35,706 bases of DNA, taken from positions 1-35,706 of the forward strand of contig CAMLER010000001.1 of NCBI GenBank assembly GCA_946478915.1, given 5' to 3'. A program made the position numbers and the translations under genes. Source of the DNA: an uncultured Chryseolinea sp. Its GTDB lineage: Bacteria; Bacteroidota; Bacteroidia; Cytophagales; Cyclobacteriaceae. The notes below the pieces were generated by a model. It ran no database searches, was not told the origin of the DNA, and saw only the letters and a list, made by a program, of their open reading frames with translations. Positions 17,194-25,693 of this stretch are shown in pieces (position 1 is the stretch's first letter; every line of letters starts with the position of its first letter).

Positions 17194-17649
17194 ATGGCAG
17201 CAATTAATCTCAATATCAATGGTAAGAAACAGACAATAGATGTTGATCCCAAAACGCCTGTGCTTTGGGTGCTACGTGATCATCTTGATCTGGTTGGAAC
17301 TAAGTACGGATGCGGCATCGCACAATGCGGCGCATGTACTGTACTTCTTGAAGGCAATGCAATTCGCTCTTGTATTGTTCCGGTTTCGCAAATAGAAAAC
17401 AAAGAACTGACAACTATCGAGGGGCTGTCTGATAATGGTGATCATCCAGTTCAAAAAGCATGGCTTGAACACGATGTGGCGCAGTGCGGGTATTGTCAGA
17501 CAGGGCAGATAATGAATGCCGTAGCACTTTTGAAAAGCAATCCAAAGCCTGGCGATGATGAAATCGAAAATGCTATGAACGGCAACATTTGTCGATGCGC
17601 CACTTACTTGAGAATAAAAGCTGCAATCAAAACTGCTGCGAATTCCTAA
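17194..17649 (+). CDS. iorA: Isoquinoline 1-oxidoreductase-like alpha subunit, [2Fe-2S] protein
   Basis: This is the small iron-sulfur subunit of a xanthine-dehydrogenase-family molybdenum hydroxylase, 151 aa from ATG 17194. The frame is open further upstream to a TTG at 17128, but the family starts at MAAINLNINGKKQ. The plant-ferredoxin-type cluster is bound by Cys40, Cys45, Cys48 and Cys60 (CGIAQCGAC). The second [2Fe-2S] cluster is bound by Cys98, Cys101, Cys133 and Cys135 (CGYCQTGQ, CRCATY). It passes electrons from the molybdenum site in the large subunit, encoded 17 bp downstream, to an external acceptor. It has no signal of its own and would ride through the Tat system with the large subunit. 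The substrate cannot be inferred; many such pairs oxidise N-heterocycles or aldehydes. Confidence 0.93.
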   Translation: MAAINLNINGKKQTIDVDPKTPVLWVLRDHLDLVGTKYGCGIAQCGACTVLLEGNAIRSCIVPVSQIENKELTTIEGLSDNGDHPVQKAWLEHDVAQCGYCQTGQIMNAVALLKSNPKPGDDEIENAMNGNICRCATYLRIKAAIKTAANS

Positions 17650-17666
17650 CCCTAAACCTGAAAGAG

Positions 17667-19925
17667 ATGACTTCAATAAGAACAACGATCAACAGACGTT
17701 CATTCCTTAAGGTCTCGGCCCTCGCTGGCGGCGGAATGATGCTAAGCTTTAGTTGGCTCGCCGGATGTAAGCCCTCTCCCAGTGAAGAAATTTTGGACAT
17801 CCCAAAAGAATGGTTTGAGTTAAACAGCTACATAAAAATCGGTAACAATGGCGTTGTGACGTTGATGTCCCCTAATCCTGAATTTGGATCCAATGTGAAG
17901 ACATCGATGCCCATGATATTGGCTGACGAATTAGATGTCGACTGGAAAAATGTAATCGTCGAGCAAGCCGATTTTTATCCAGAAAGGTATGATCGCCAAT
18001 TCACTGGTGGCAGCCAGGGCATCAGACAAGGTTGGAGACCATTAAGAAGTGCGGGAGCCACTGCTCGCCAGATGTTGGTCAATGCAGCCGCACAACAATG
18101 GAATGTTCCCCATGAAGAAATAACGACAGAGTCGGGTATTCTACATCATAAGTTGACGGGAAAAAAGATTGGATACGGAGAAGTAGCTTCGATAGCCGCA
18201 TCCATGGCCGTACCTGAGGAAGTTAAAATTAAAGACCTTGCTGACTTCAAGATCATCGGCACATCCAGGAAAAATGTTGAAGGAAAAAACATTGTCACAG
18301 GGAAGCCGCTGTTTGGAATTGATTACAAAACCGACGGGATGTTGATCGCTATGATCATTCATCCTCCTTTTGGAATGAAAGTAAAATCTGTGGACGATTC
18401 AGCAGCCCGGGCTTTGCCGGGGATTAAGGATATTTTCACAATTGTTACCCTCACCGATGACTACGAGCGAAATGGATTTGACACCACAAGCTTCCTCGAA
18501 CTGGTTGTAGTTCTCGGAAACACAACCTGGGAAGTGATGAACGCCAAGAAGGCCGTGAAGGTTGAGTGGGAGATGATGCCTGACTACACCATGGTTATGC
18601 AGACAAGACAAGGCAAGCAAACAGTAAAAATGCCGAAAGGACTTGAAAGCACTGAAGAACATAGAAAGTTGATGACCGAAATGTCCGCGAAGAAAGCAGA
18701 TGTTTTGCGACGCGATGGCAATCCAGAGGCTGCTTTCAAATCAGCAGCCAAAATCCTTGAGCGTACTTACAGTGCGCCGTACCTGGCACACAACACTATG
18801 GAGCCGGTCAATTGCTTCGCTCATGTGACGGCGGACAAGGCAGAAATTTATGGTCCCATTCAAGCACCGGAGTTTATCAGTCATACCTTATCATCAAGAC
18901 TGGGACTACCACGAGAAAAAATTCACATTCGCTTAGCACGAATGGGTGGGGGTTTTGGTTTGAGGGCATACGGTCATCACCTTGTCGAAGCTGCAGTTAT
19001 TTCTCAAAAGGTAAATGCGCCTGTTAAGCTGGTGTATACTCGTGAAGATGACATGACCTATGGAATTTATCGTCCGACATATACTGCAACGTATAAGGCC
19101 GCCCTCGACAGCAACAATAATCTGATTGCATTTCATGTTCGCGGTGGTGGTATACCGGAACATGCTGTGCACGCAAACAGATTTCCCGCGGGTGCTGTTG
19201 ACAATTATCTAGCTGAAGGGTGGACTTTGCCATCAAACATAACTATCGGCGCATTTCGTGCTCCGCGTTCAAATTTCATCGCTGGAGCGGAACAGTCCTT
19301 CCTGGATGAACTCGCCGAGCTAGCCGGAAAAGATCCCATAGACTTTAGACTTGAATTATTCGAGAGAGCTAAGAACAATCCGGTAGGTAAAGACAATGAC
19401 TACGATCCTGATCGTTATGCGGGCGTGTTGAAACTAGTGCGGGAAAAATCAAAATGGAATGAGCCGGTAGGTAATGCGAGCCGAGGAGTAGCCGCATATT
19501 TTTGTCACAATTCCTATGTCGCAGAAGTTGTTGATCTGCGTGTCGATGCAGATAAAACAGTTATAGAAAATGTCATTGCAGCTGTAGATTGTGGTATTGT
19601 TGTTAACCCGGACGCTGCACGCAACATGGGTGAGGGAGGAATCATCGATGGAATAGGAAATGCTTTCTTCGGTGAACTCACTTTCAAGGATGGAGTACCA
19701 GACAAAAACAACTTTCATCAGTACCGCATGATCAGACAAAAAGAGGCACCAAAGGCAATTGAAGTCCACTTTGTAAAGAACGAATACGAGCCCACCGGAT
19801 TGGGCGAACCACTCTTCCCTCCTGTCTTTGCAGCGGTAGCCAATGCGTTGTACAAGGCGACAGGAAAAAGATATTATGACCAACCGTTTGCAAGGGATAT
19901 TAAGATTAACCCTGCGCAGATGTAA
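17667..19925 (+). CDS. iorB: Isoquinoline 1-oxidoreductase-like beta subunit, molybdopterin-binding
   Basis: This is the large catalytic subunit, 752 aa from ATG 17667. The frame extends upstream into iorA, but the chosen start gives a perfect twin-arginine signal (RRSFLK at 10-15, hydrophobic stretch to about residue 32). A lipobox-like LAGC with Cys34 suggests a Tat-exported lipoprotein. Downstream are the two-part molybdopterin-binding domains of the xanthine dehydrogenase family (GGSQGIRQGW, RMGGGFGLRAYGHHLVEAA, GAFRAPRSNFIAGAEQSFLDELA), VDCGIVVNPDAARNMGEGGI, and near the C-terminus GLGEP with Glu714, the catalytic glutamate position of this family. Moco with a cytosine dinucleotide is usual for the family but not visible here. 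No cytochrome subunit or Moco-maturation gene is in the window. A clear terminator follows. Confidence 0.93.
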   Translation: MTSIRTTINRRSFLKVSALAGGGMMLSFSWLAGCKPSPSEEILDIPKEWFELNSYIKIGNNGVVTLMSPNPEFGSNVKTSMPMILADELDVDWKNVIVEQADFYPERYDRQFTGGSQGIRQGWRPLRSAGATARQMLVNAAAQQWNVPHEEITTESGILHHKLTGKKIGYGEVASIAASMAVPEEVKIKDLADFKIIGTSRKNVEGKNIVTGKPLFGIDYKTDGMLIAMIIHPPFGMKVKSVDDSAARALPGIKDIFTIVTLTDDYERNGFDTTSFLELVVVLGNTTWEVMNAKKAVKVEWEMMPDYTMVMQTRQGKQTVKMPKGLESTEEHRKLMTEMSAKKADVLRRDGNPEAAFKSAAKILERTYSAPYLAHNTMEPVNCFAHVTADKAEIYGPIQAPEFISHTLSSRLGLPREKIHIRLARMGGGFGLRAYGHHLVEAAVISQKVNAPVKLVYTREDDMTYGIYRPTYTATYKAALDSNNNLIAFHVRGGGIPEHAVHANRFPAGAVDNYLAEGWTLPSNITIGAFRAPRSNFIAGAEQSFLDELAELAGKDPIDFRLELFERAKNNPVGKDNDYDPDRYAGVLKLVREKSKWNEPVGNASRGVAAYFCHNSYVAEVVDLRVDADKTVIENVIAAVDCGIVVNPDAARNMGEGGIIDGIGNAFFGELTFKDGVPDKNNFHQYRMIRQKEAPKAIEVHFVKNEYEPTGLGEPLFPPVFAAVANALYKATGKRYYDQPFARDIKINPAQM

Positions 19926-19981
19926 ATGATAATAATATCATTAAGTTATCGGCTATCAGACCATAAATTCAAGAATCAATT

Positions 19982-20013
19982 TGCCCGGACTTGTATTAGG
20001 TCCGGGCATTTTT
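19982..20013 (+). terminator. Rho-independent terminator after iorB
   Basis: A perfect 9-bp stem (TGCCCGGAC 19982-19990, GTCCGGGCA 20000-20008) with a 9-nt loop is followed by five T residues. It ends the iorAB transcript. The efflux operon converges on it from the other side, but that strand lacks a T tract after the stem. Confidence 0.88.
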
Positions 20014-20044
20014 ATAAAATGGACGTAAGCCTTTGACATTACCT

Positions 20045-21247
20045 TTAGTGTGCATGCGTCTGTGTCGAGCCGCTCTTAAGCGTAAATTCACTACTGATCA
20101 GATATCCCCCTTCTGAAACAATAATTTCTCCCTCCTTCAAACCAGATGTAACTTCGACCCAATGGTTATCTTCCTTTCCCGTTTTAATCATGCGTTGCTC
20201 AAAGGTGTTTTCGTGCGCCAACACCCAGACGGTTTTCATCTTCTCCAGCAACACTGCAGTTCGCGGTATGGCAAGCACATTCAAAGCTGACTCCTTTGGG
20301 CTAACATATACCGGCATTCCCGGAATGAGATCATTAGCGGAGTTTTCAACTTTGATTCTGACAAGGTGTATCCTCTTCCCCTCCTCAATTCCAGGATTGT
20401 TGTAGATCAAAGTACCGCTGTAAATTTTATCGTGATCCCTTTCTGAAAATACATTGAATTTGGTTTGCCCCGCTACCCTCTCAACTTCATTCGCGTACAA
20501 CTGGGCCTCTATCCACACTTCTTCCAATGAAATTATTTTAAAAAGACCGGAACCTTCATCTACGTACATTCCTTCTGCGATATTTACCTCGCGAACGTAG
20601 CCATCTACGGGTGAATGAAATGTCATCAATGGTTCTGCTATTCCAGAACGTTGCAATTCTGAGATCTGATCTTGGGTTAAACCCCACAATAGCAACTTAT
20701 TTCTCGAAGCCTTAATCAAATCGCCAAAGAGTCCCGAGGCGTTACTTTCTTTGGTCTTTTCAAGAAGAGACAGATACTCTTTTTTATCCGCCTGCAATTG
20801 CTCGCTGTAAATGTTGTACAGCGGCATGCCCTGTTTAATGAAGATGCCATTCGACCTAACAAACAATTTATCAATTCTACCCTTCACGCGACTGCTGATG
20901 GTCCTGGTGCTTTCCTCGTCGATTGCAACAGTCCCTAAGAAAGTTGATGACGACATCATGTTTCTTAACTTAACAGTATCCATCACAATTCCGGCCAACT
21001 CCTGCCGTCTCTTATTAATTGTGATAAAGTTACCATCAGCATGCTTCTCCATATTTTCCTCAACCTTTACCAAAGACATGTTGCACACGGGACATGAGCC
21101 TGGTGTACTGCTTACCACAGTTGGATGCATGGGACAGGTATAACGAGCCTCCCCGAGTCCCTGGTCATCTTGAGTTGCATTCTTACAACCCGCAAGGTTT
21201 AAGATCACAATTGTCAAAATCAGAATTAGGTTAAACTTCATAGTCAT
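20045..21247 (-). CDS. RND efflux periplasmic adaptor (CusB-like) with heavy-metal-binding domain, copy 2
   Basis: This 400-aa membrane-fusion protein links an RND pump to its outer-membrane channel. The N-terminus is a lipoprotein signal (LAGC, Cys21). A short heavy-metal-binding domain follows (YTCPMHP at 36-42 and CPVCNM at 52-57, with Cys38, His41, Cys52 and Cys55). The rest has the usual HlyD/CusB order: barrel-sandwich hybrid (GRIDKLFVRSNGIFIKQGMPLYNIYS), helical hairpin, second barrel half (FHSPVDGYVREVNIAEGMYVDEGSGLF), beta-barrel and membrane-proximal domain ending in a His-rich tail (THAH). Its ATG overlaps the upstream adaptor's stop by 4 bp (ATGA). It is the last gene of the six-gene efflux operon. 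The CPMHP/CPxCxM domain fits copper or silver better than zinc or cobalt. Confidence 0.92.
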   Translation of the reverse strand: MTMKFNLILILTIVILNLAGCKNATQDDQGLGEARYTCPMHPTVVSSTPGSCPVCNMSLVKVEENMEKHADGNFITINKRRQELAGIVMDTVKLRNMMSSSTFLGTVAIDEESTRTISSRVKGRIDKLFVRSNGIFIKQGMPLYNIYSEQLQADKKEYLSLLEKTKESNASGLFGDLIKASRNKLLLWGLTQDQISELQRSGIAEPLMTFHSPVDGYVREVNIAEGMYVDEGSGLFKIISLEEVWIEAQLYANEVERVAGQTKFNVFSERDHDKIYSGTLIYNNPGIEEGKRIHLVRIKVENSANDLIPGMPVYVSPKESALNVLAIPRTAVLLEKMKTVWVLAHENTFEQRMIKTGKEDNHWVEVTSGLKEGEIIVSEGGYLISSEFTLKSGSTQTHAH

Positions 21248-22542
21248 TGTTCACTTAAAAACGTTTCACTATCAGCCATGAGACCTGCCTGCAATACGAT
21301 TTCCTCATTGGGTAACAGACCACTTTGAATTACTGTCATCCCATTATTGCTTGCACCTGCAATAACGCTCCGCAGCTGAAAAATACCCGTTCCGTTCTCG
21401 GTACTATCGATTTTTACCCACACATACGCGTTCAATCCTGTTTTGTACACGGCCGAAGATGGTACCATTGATTTATCACCACCGCTTGGAATAAGCTGCA
21501 TTTTAACCAGCGAATTTATTTTCAAAAGATTGTTTTCATTCCGAACGAGTATTCTCGCTTTACTAAACCGTTGGCCTGCCTCCTCAAAAGTGGGCTCCAT
21601 CAAGAGTACCCTCCCCTCAACTTTTCTTGACGGATTTCCCTCATCAACCAGCTTGACGCGATCATTCGGCTGCAACGATTTAATATATTGGTTCGGAATG
21701 GAAACCAAAGCCCAGACTTCCTGCAAATCATTCACACTAAATATACTTTGTCCCTCTTTGACATACATACCCTCTCGAACTTGTGAGGCTTGACCGCTTG
21801 TCGAAGGTACTTCACTTTCCATAGATGCCGCGTTGGAGTCATCCATTTCTAGAGATGTTGATGTGGAATTCGTTTCGCGAGCTGTTGGTAAATCATTAAT
21901 GACATAACCATTTGCCGGACTGTACACTGAAACTTTCAAAGCTACGGTCCCAGATTTTTCAAGGTGAGCGATTTGATTTTCTGTAATACCAAGCAATCGA
22001 AGTCTTTCTCTCGACCGCTCTAACAACGGACTTATACCCTCCGATCTGAGAAGAAAAAGATGCTCTTCCTGGATCTTCGCCAGTTCAGGACTGTAGATGT
22101 CCATAATTTTATCACCTTTCTTAACATACTGATTATTAAATTTAACATACAGCTTATCAACTCTTCCCGCAAAACGAACAGCAACACTTTGATTTCGATT
22201 TTTTGCCGGAACGATATATCCCGGAACCGTGATTGCTTTATCTCCGTCGGCTTGCTGAATCCTTGTCGTTGCCTGTCGTGACAACACCTGCTTGTTGGGA
22301 GGCAATGTTTGTATAAGTTTGAGTTGTACAGGTTCCAGCTTCATATTGCAGATCGGGCAGTTTCGAGGTTCCGCATAAGTCTTATCTCCCTCACAACGCA
22401 TTGGGCATATGTATTTTTCGCCTGCCGACACATGAGTTGAGTGATCATGTTCATTTCGATCATTTTTGCAGGATGCCACCAACATGAACAATACTATCAG
22501 CGAAATCCAACGTGCGCTATCTAATTTCTTTCTCATATTCAT
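21244..22542 (-). CDS. RND efflux periplasmic adaptor (CusB-like) with heavy-metal-binding domain, copy 1
   Basis: This is a second, diverged adaptor of 432 aa in the same operon. It has a lipoprotein signal ending in VASC (Cys25), then a short histidine-rich stretch (EHDHSTH at 31-37) and a variant metal-binding domain in which the usual CPMHP is CPMRC (46-50) and the second half is CPICNMKL (62-69). The adaptor body has the expected hybrid-motif segments (GRVDKLYVKFNNQYVKKGDKIMDIYSPEL and YSPANGYVINDLP). A Ser/Thr-rich insertion at roughly residues 230-255 interrupts the hybrid domain. The start codon lies 26 bp inside the end of the TolC-like gene. Two non-identical adaptors for one pump suggest a mixed adaptor ring or metal-handling specialisation; this is inferred. 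Confidence 0.9.
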   Translation of the reverse strand: MNMRKKLDSARWISLIVLFMLVASCKNDRNEHDHSTHVSAGEKYICPMRCEGDKTYAEPRNCPICNMKLEPVQLKLIQTLPPNKQVLSRQATTRIQQADGDKAITVPGYIVPAKNRNQSVAVRFAGRVDKLYVKFNNQYVKKGDKIMDIYSPELAKIQEEHLFLLRSEGISPLLERSRERLRLLGITENQIAHLEKSGTVALKVSVYSPANGYVINDLPTARETNSTSTSLEMDDSNAASMESEVPSTSGQASQVREGMYVKEGQSIFSVNDLQEVWALVSIPNQYIKSLQPNDRVKLVDEGNPSRKVEGRVLLMEPTFEEAGQRFSKARILVRNENNLLKINSLVKMQLIPSGGDKSMVPSSAVYKTGLNAYVWVKIDSTENGTGIFQLRSVIAGASNNGMTVIQSGLLPNEEIVLQAGLMADSETFLSEQ

Positions 22543-23767
22543 ATTCAGCTTCTAACGTTAAAATTTTCAGCAGTCTATCATACGCTTCAAGCTTTCTCAT
22601 CAATAGTGTTTCCCACGCGTCCAGGACTTCAAAAAATTCGCCGGTATTTTGACGGTAGGCCAGCAAAGATGCCTGCAAACTGTTTTCGTAAGCGGCAATT
22701 ATCTGCGTGTTATAATTCTGAAACTGAGCAGTCTCAAACGAAAGCATTGTCAGTTTCTCTGATATATTTCGTTTTGCCATTAGTTGCATCGCTTGTTTTT
22801 CACTCTCCATTGACTGGATCTGAGAACCTATCGACCTTGCTTCGGACAAATACATTTTGGACGACCATGGTGCAATTGGAATTGTAACCATACCCATCAG
22901 AGACCATTGGTTAGGCATGCCAATCATTTGCATATGCTCAAAACGAATACCGAAGTCAGGACGTACCCCGACTTTCATAGAACGCTGCTCGAGCTTCATT
23001 GACTGAATTGTATTGGATAATGCGCTTACGTCACTGCGGGTGGAAACATTTTCAATATCAGAAGCGGGGGCCGAATAGTTAGCGGGCGTGATCAACGTGT
23101 CAATTTTGAAAGGTTCTTCAATCTCACGCACCATCAACGTGTTCAAACCGATATTACTTTCGGCAACAATTCCATCCAGCATCAGCTGCATATTCTTAAG
23201 ATCGGTTATGCGAGCTTTTGCTTTATAAATGGTTTGAAGCTGCGACTGATTGTTGATGAATTTCTCTTCAGCTGTCGCCAATAAGATTGTCAGGATTTCA
23301 CTGCTTTCTGTTAGAACATGTTTTTTCCTCTCCGCCACATAACGTGTGTAATAAAGCTTTTTAGCCTCACGTCTCAATTCATTCGTGTTCCAATTCCGTT
23401 TGCTTTCCTGAACCTTAGCCAAAGACTTTAGGTAACTTTCTTTCGCGTTCAACTTAACTGGGTTCGGTATCATCTGCTCAACCGAAAAAGCGACACCTGC
23501 CTGTCGCATTGGATCATTTGATTCATTGGGCCCTGACAATGAATATGGCCATCGCATAATTCCTGTTGAAAATGTTGGTGCCATCCACGCCCTTGCACCT
23601 TCAGCCTTCAATTGCAACGCATCAATATTATGTTGATACTGCAGAATGGACGGATAGTCTGTTTCAACTGTTTGCAAGACTTCGTCGAGCGAAATATGTG
23701 TGGTATCCTGCGCCTGTATCTCAAGCATCAAACAAGTCAATCCAATTGCATAAATAATTTTTCTCAT
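22517..23767 (-). CDS. TolC-family outer-membrane efflux protein
   Basis: This 416-aa protein has a signal peptide (MRKIIYAIGLTCLMLEIQAQ) and the long coiled-coil-rich body of TolC/CusC channels. SLDEVLQTVETDYPSILQY opens the first repeat. The middle has helical segments such as AEEKFINNQSQLQTIYKAKARITDL, and the second repeat includes RNISEKLTMLSFETAQFQNYNTQIIAAYENSL. Its length is normal. It would form the outer-membrane exit duct of the RND pump. It starts 3 nt after the pump C-half stops and overlaps adaptor copy 1 by 26 bp, so it is firmly inside the efflux operon. Confidence 0.87.
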   Translation of the reverse strand: MRKIIYAIGLTCLMLEIQAQDTTHISLDEVLQTVETDYPSILQYQHNIDALQLKAEGARAWMAPTFSTGIMRWPYSLSGPNESNDPMRQAGVAFSVEQMIPNPVKLNAKESYLKSLAKVQESKRNWNTNELRREAKKLYYTRYVAERKKHVLTESSEILTILLATAEEKFINNQSQLQTIYKAKARITDLKNMQLMLDGIVAESNIGLNTLMVREIEEPFKIDTLITPANYSAPASDIENVSTRSDVSALSNTIQSMKLEQRSMKVGVRPDFGIRFEHMQMIGMPNQWSLMGMVTIPIAPWSSKMYLSEARSIGSQIQSMESEKQAMQLMAKRNISEKLTMLSFETAQFQNYNTQIIAAYENSLQASLLAYRQNTGEFFEVLDAWETLLMRKLEAYDRLLKILTLEAEYEYEKEIR

Positions 23768-23770
23768 GGA

Positions 23771-25693
23771 TTAGTCGTTTATTTCGAGAAATTCAATTTT
23801 GCCATGCTTTTTTAGCTCATGTTCCTTTACCAACTGATAGACTAGTGGTAGAACGATCAAGACAAAAAGCGTGGAAGTAATCAAGCCAAATACAAAAGGA
23901 ATAGTGATTGGCTTCATAACATCGCTGCCCACCCCGGTGGCCAGGAGGATAGGCATCAATCCAATCATATCTGCCATTACGGTCATTAGCTTAGGACGCA
24001 CACGCATGACAGCGCCGGAAAAAACGGCATCACGAATATCATCGATTGTGAGTCCTGCGCTACCCAGCGCCATCACCCGATCTCTTAGCGCCTCGTTCAT
24101 GTACACAATCATTAGCACGCCTGTTTCTACGGCAATACCAAAGAGGGCAATGAATCCCACCGCGACAGCAACTGAAAAATTGACATCGAAGAAATACATG
24201 GAAAAAACTCCTCCCACCAACGCAATGGGTATGCTGGAAATCACAATAAGCATTTCCCTTACTGAATGAAACGTGAAGTACAACACAAATGCAATGATCA
24301 CTAACGTAACAGGTATAATCACCCTCAAACGGTTTTCAGCACGAACCTTACTTTCATATTGTCCACTCCAATCAATAAAATAGCCGTCGGGAAGCTTTTC
24401 GAATTCCGACTCAATTCGCTCTTTTGCATCCTTAACCACGCTGCCCATATCCCGGCCGCGAACATTGAAGAGTACAGTCCCGCGTAACATGGCATTTTCG
24501 GAACTAATCATTGGCGGCCCCTCGGACATCTCGATTTCAGCCAATGCCGATAATGGAACAACTCCATACGATTTAGTCTGCACAGGAATGCGTTTGATTT
24601 CAGAAATATCCTTCCTGAAGTCCTGGGCTAAACGCATAGACACGCTAAAACGCTGCCGACCTTCTACTGTCTGCGTTAACGGCATTCCACCCAAAGCCAT
24701 TTCAATGATGGTATTAACTTCCTCTACAGAGAGGTTATAGCGGGCAATTTCTTCGCGGTTGATCTTGATATCGAGATACTTTCCACCTGTTAATTGTTCG
24801 ACATAGAGATCGGTGAGTCCATCGATTCCTTGCAACGATTTTTCAACTTGGCGTGCGATATGATAAATGGTATCCAATTTTTGCCCATAAATTTTTATGC
24901 CGATATCGGTTCTCACTCCGGTCGAAAGCATATTGATACGGTTGATGATTGGCTGGGTCCAACCGTTGGTAACACCGGGAATCTGTAGTTTTTCGTTTAA
25001 CTCGGCAATAAGCTTATCGCTTGTCATACCGTTGCGCCATTCTGATTTTGGCTTCAGCAGTATGATACTTTCTATCATGCTCATAGGTGCATTGTCAGTC
25101 GCCGTGTATGCCCGACCAGCTTTTCCCAGTACACTTTTAACTTCGGGAACTGAGATAATAATTTTATCCTGTATTTGTAAAATGCGTTTAGCCTCATTGT
25201 TAGACACATCGGGCAACGTTACTGGCATGAATAATAAGGTACCCTCATCAAGAGGCGGCATAAATTCTGACCCCAATCGCAATACAAACGGAATGCTACC
25301 CAATACAATCAAAATACAAATCGTAATAACTGTTTTTTTCCAGCGTTGGACAAAGTGTAACACCGGACTATAAATTCCGATAAAAAAGTTAGCAACCGGA
25401 TTCCGGCTTTCGGGAACTAGCTTTCCTTTCATGAGCGAACGCAACAACATTGGAACGATGAACAATGCAACGATGGCGGACCCGATCATTACAAAAATTT
25501 TCGTATAGACCAGAGGTGAAAAAAGTTTCTTTTCCTGTCCTTCGAGGAAAAGAATTGGGACGAATGAAATGAGCGTTACCAGTATCGAAAAAAATACAGC
25601 CCTTCCAACAGTTCGCGATGAACGCTCGATGATCTTAATACGCTCGTCGTCGTTCAATTCGTTTGTATTACCAATCCTTTCTTTTTCCATCAT
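23771..25693 (-). CDS. HME-type RND efflux pump, C-terminal part (TM5-TM12)
   Basis: This 640-aa ORF encodes the C-terminal part of a CusA/CzcA-like proton-driven heavy-metal pump. It starts in the cytoplasmic loop after TM4, then gives TM5-TM6 (VGRAVFFSILVTLISFVPILFLEGQE), TM7 and the periplasmic loop (EFMPPLDEGTLLFMPVTLPD, TDNAPMSMIE, NRINMLSTGVRTDIGIKIYG). It ends with TM8-TM12, including the ALFGIAVETGVLMIVYMNEALRDR segment. Methionines in APMSMIE and RINMLSTG lie in segments which, from memory, hold the copper-binding Met residues of E. coli CusA, so a Cu(I)/Ag(I) pump is favoured. The ATG overlaps the stop of the N-half (ATGATGG). An AAAGGAG lies 13 nt upstream, one of the few Shine-Dalgarno-like sequences in the window. 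Together with the N-half it makes 1063 aa, close to one complete pump. Confidence 0.88.
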   Translation of the reverse strand: MMEKERIGNTNELNDDERIKIIERSSRTVGRAVFFSILVTLISFVPILFLEGQEKKLFSPLVYTKIFVMIGSAIVALFIVPMLLRSLMKGKLVPESRNPVANFFIGIYSPVLHFVQRWKKTVITICILIVLGSIPFVLRLGSEFMPPLDEGTLLFMPVTLPDVSNNEAKRILQIQDKIIISVPEVKSVLGKAGRAYTATDNAPMSMIESIILLKPKSEWRNGMTSDKLIAELNEKLQIPGVTNGWTQPIINRINMLSTGVRTDIGIKIYGQKLDTIYHIARQVEKSLQGIDGLTDLYVEQLTGGKYLDIKINREEIARYNLSVEEVNTIIEMALGGMPLTQTVEGRQRFSVSMRLAQDFRKDISEIKRIPVQTKSYGVVPLSALAEIEMSEGPPMISSENAMLRGTVLFNVRGRDMGSVVKDAKERIESEFEKLPDGYFIDWSGQYESKVRAENRLRVIIPVTLVIIAFVLYFTFHSVREMLIVISSIPIALVGGVFSMYFFDVNFSVAVAVGFIALFGIAVETGVLMIVYMNEALRDRVMALGSAGLTIDDIRDAVFSGAVMRVRPKLMTVMADMIGLMPILLATGVGSDVMKPITIPFVFGLITSTLFVLIVLPLVYQLVKEHELKKHGKIEFLEIND

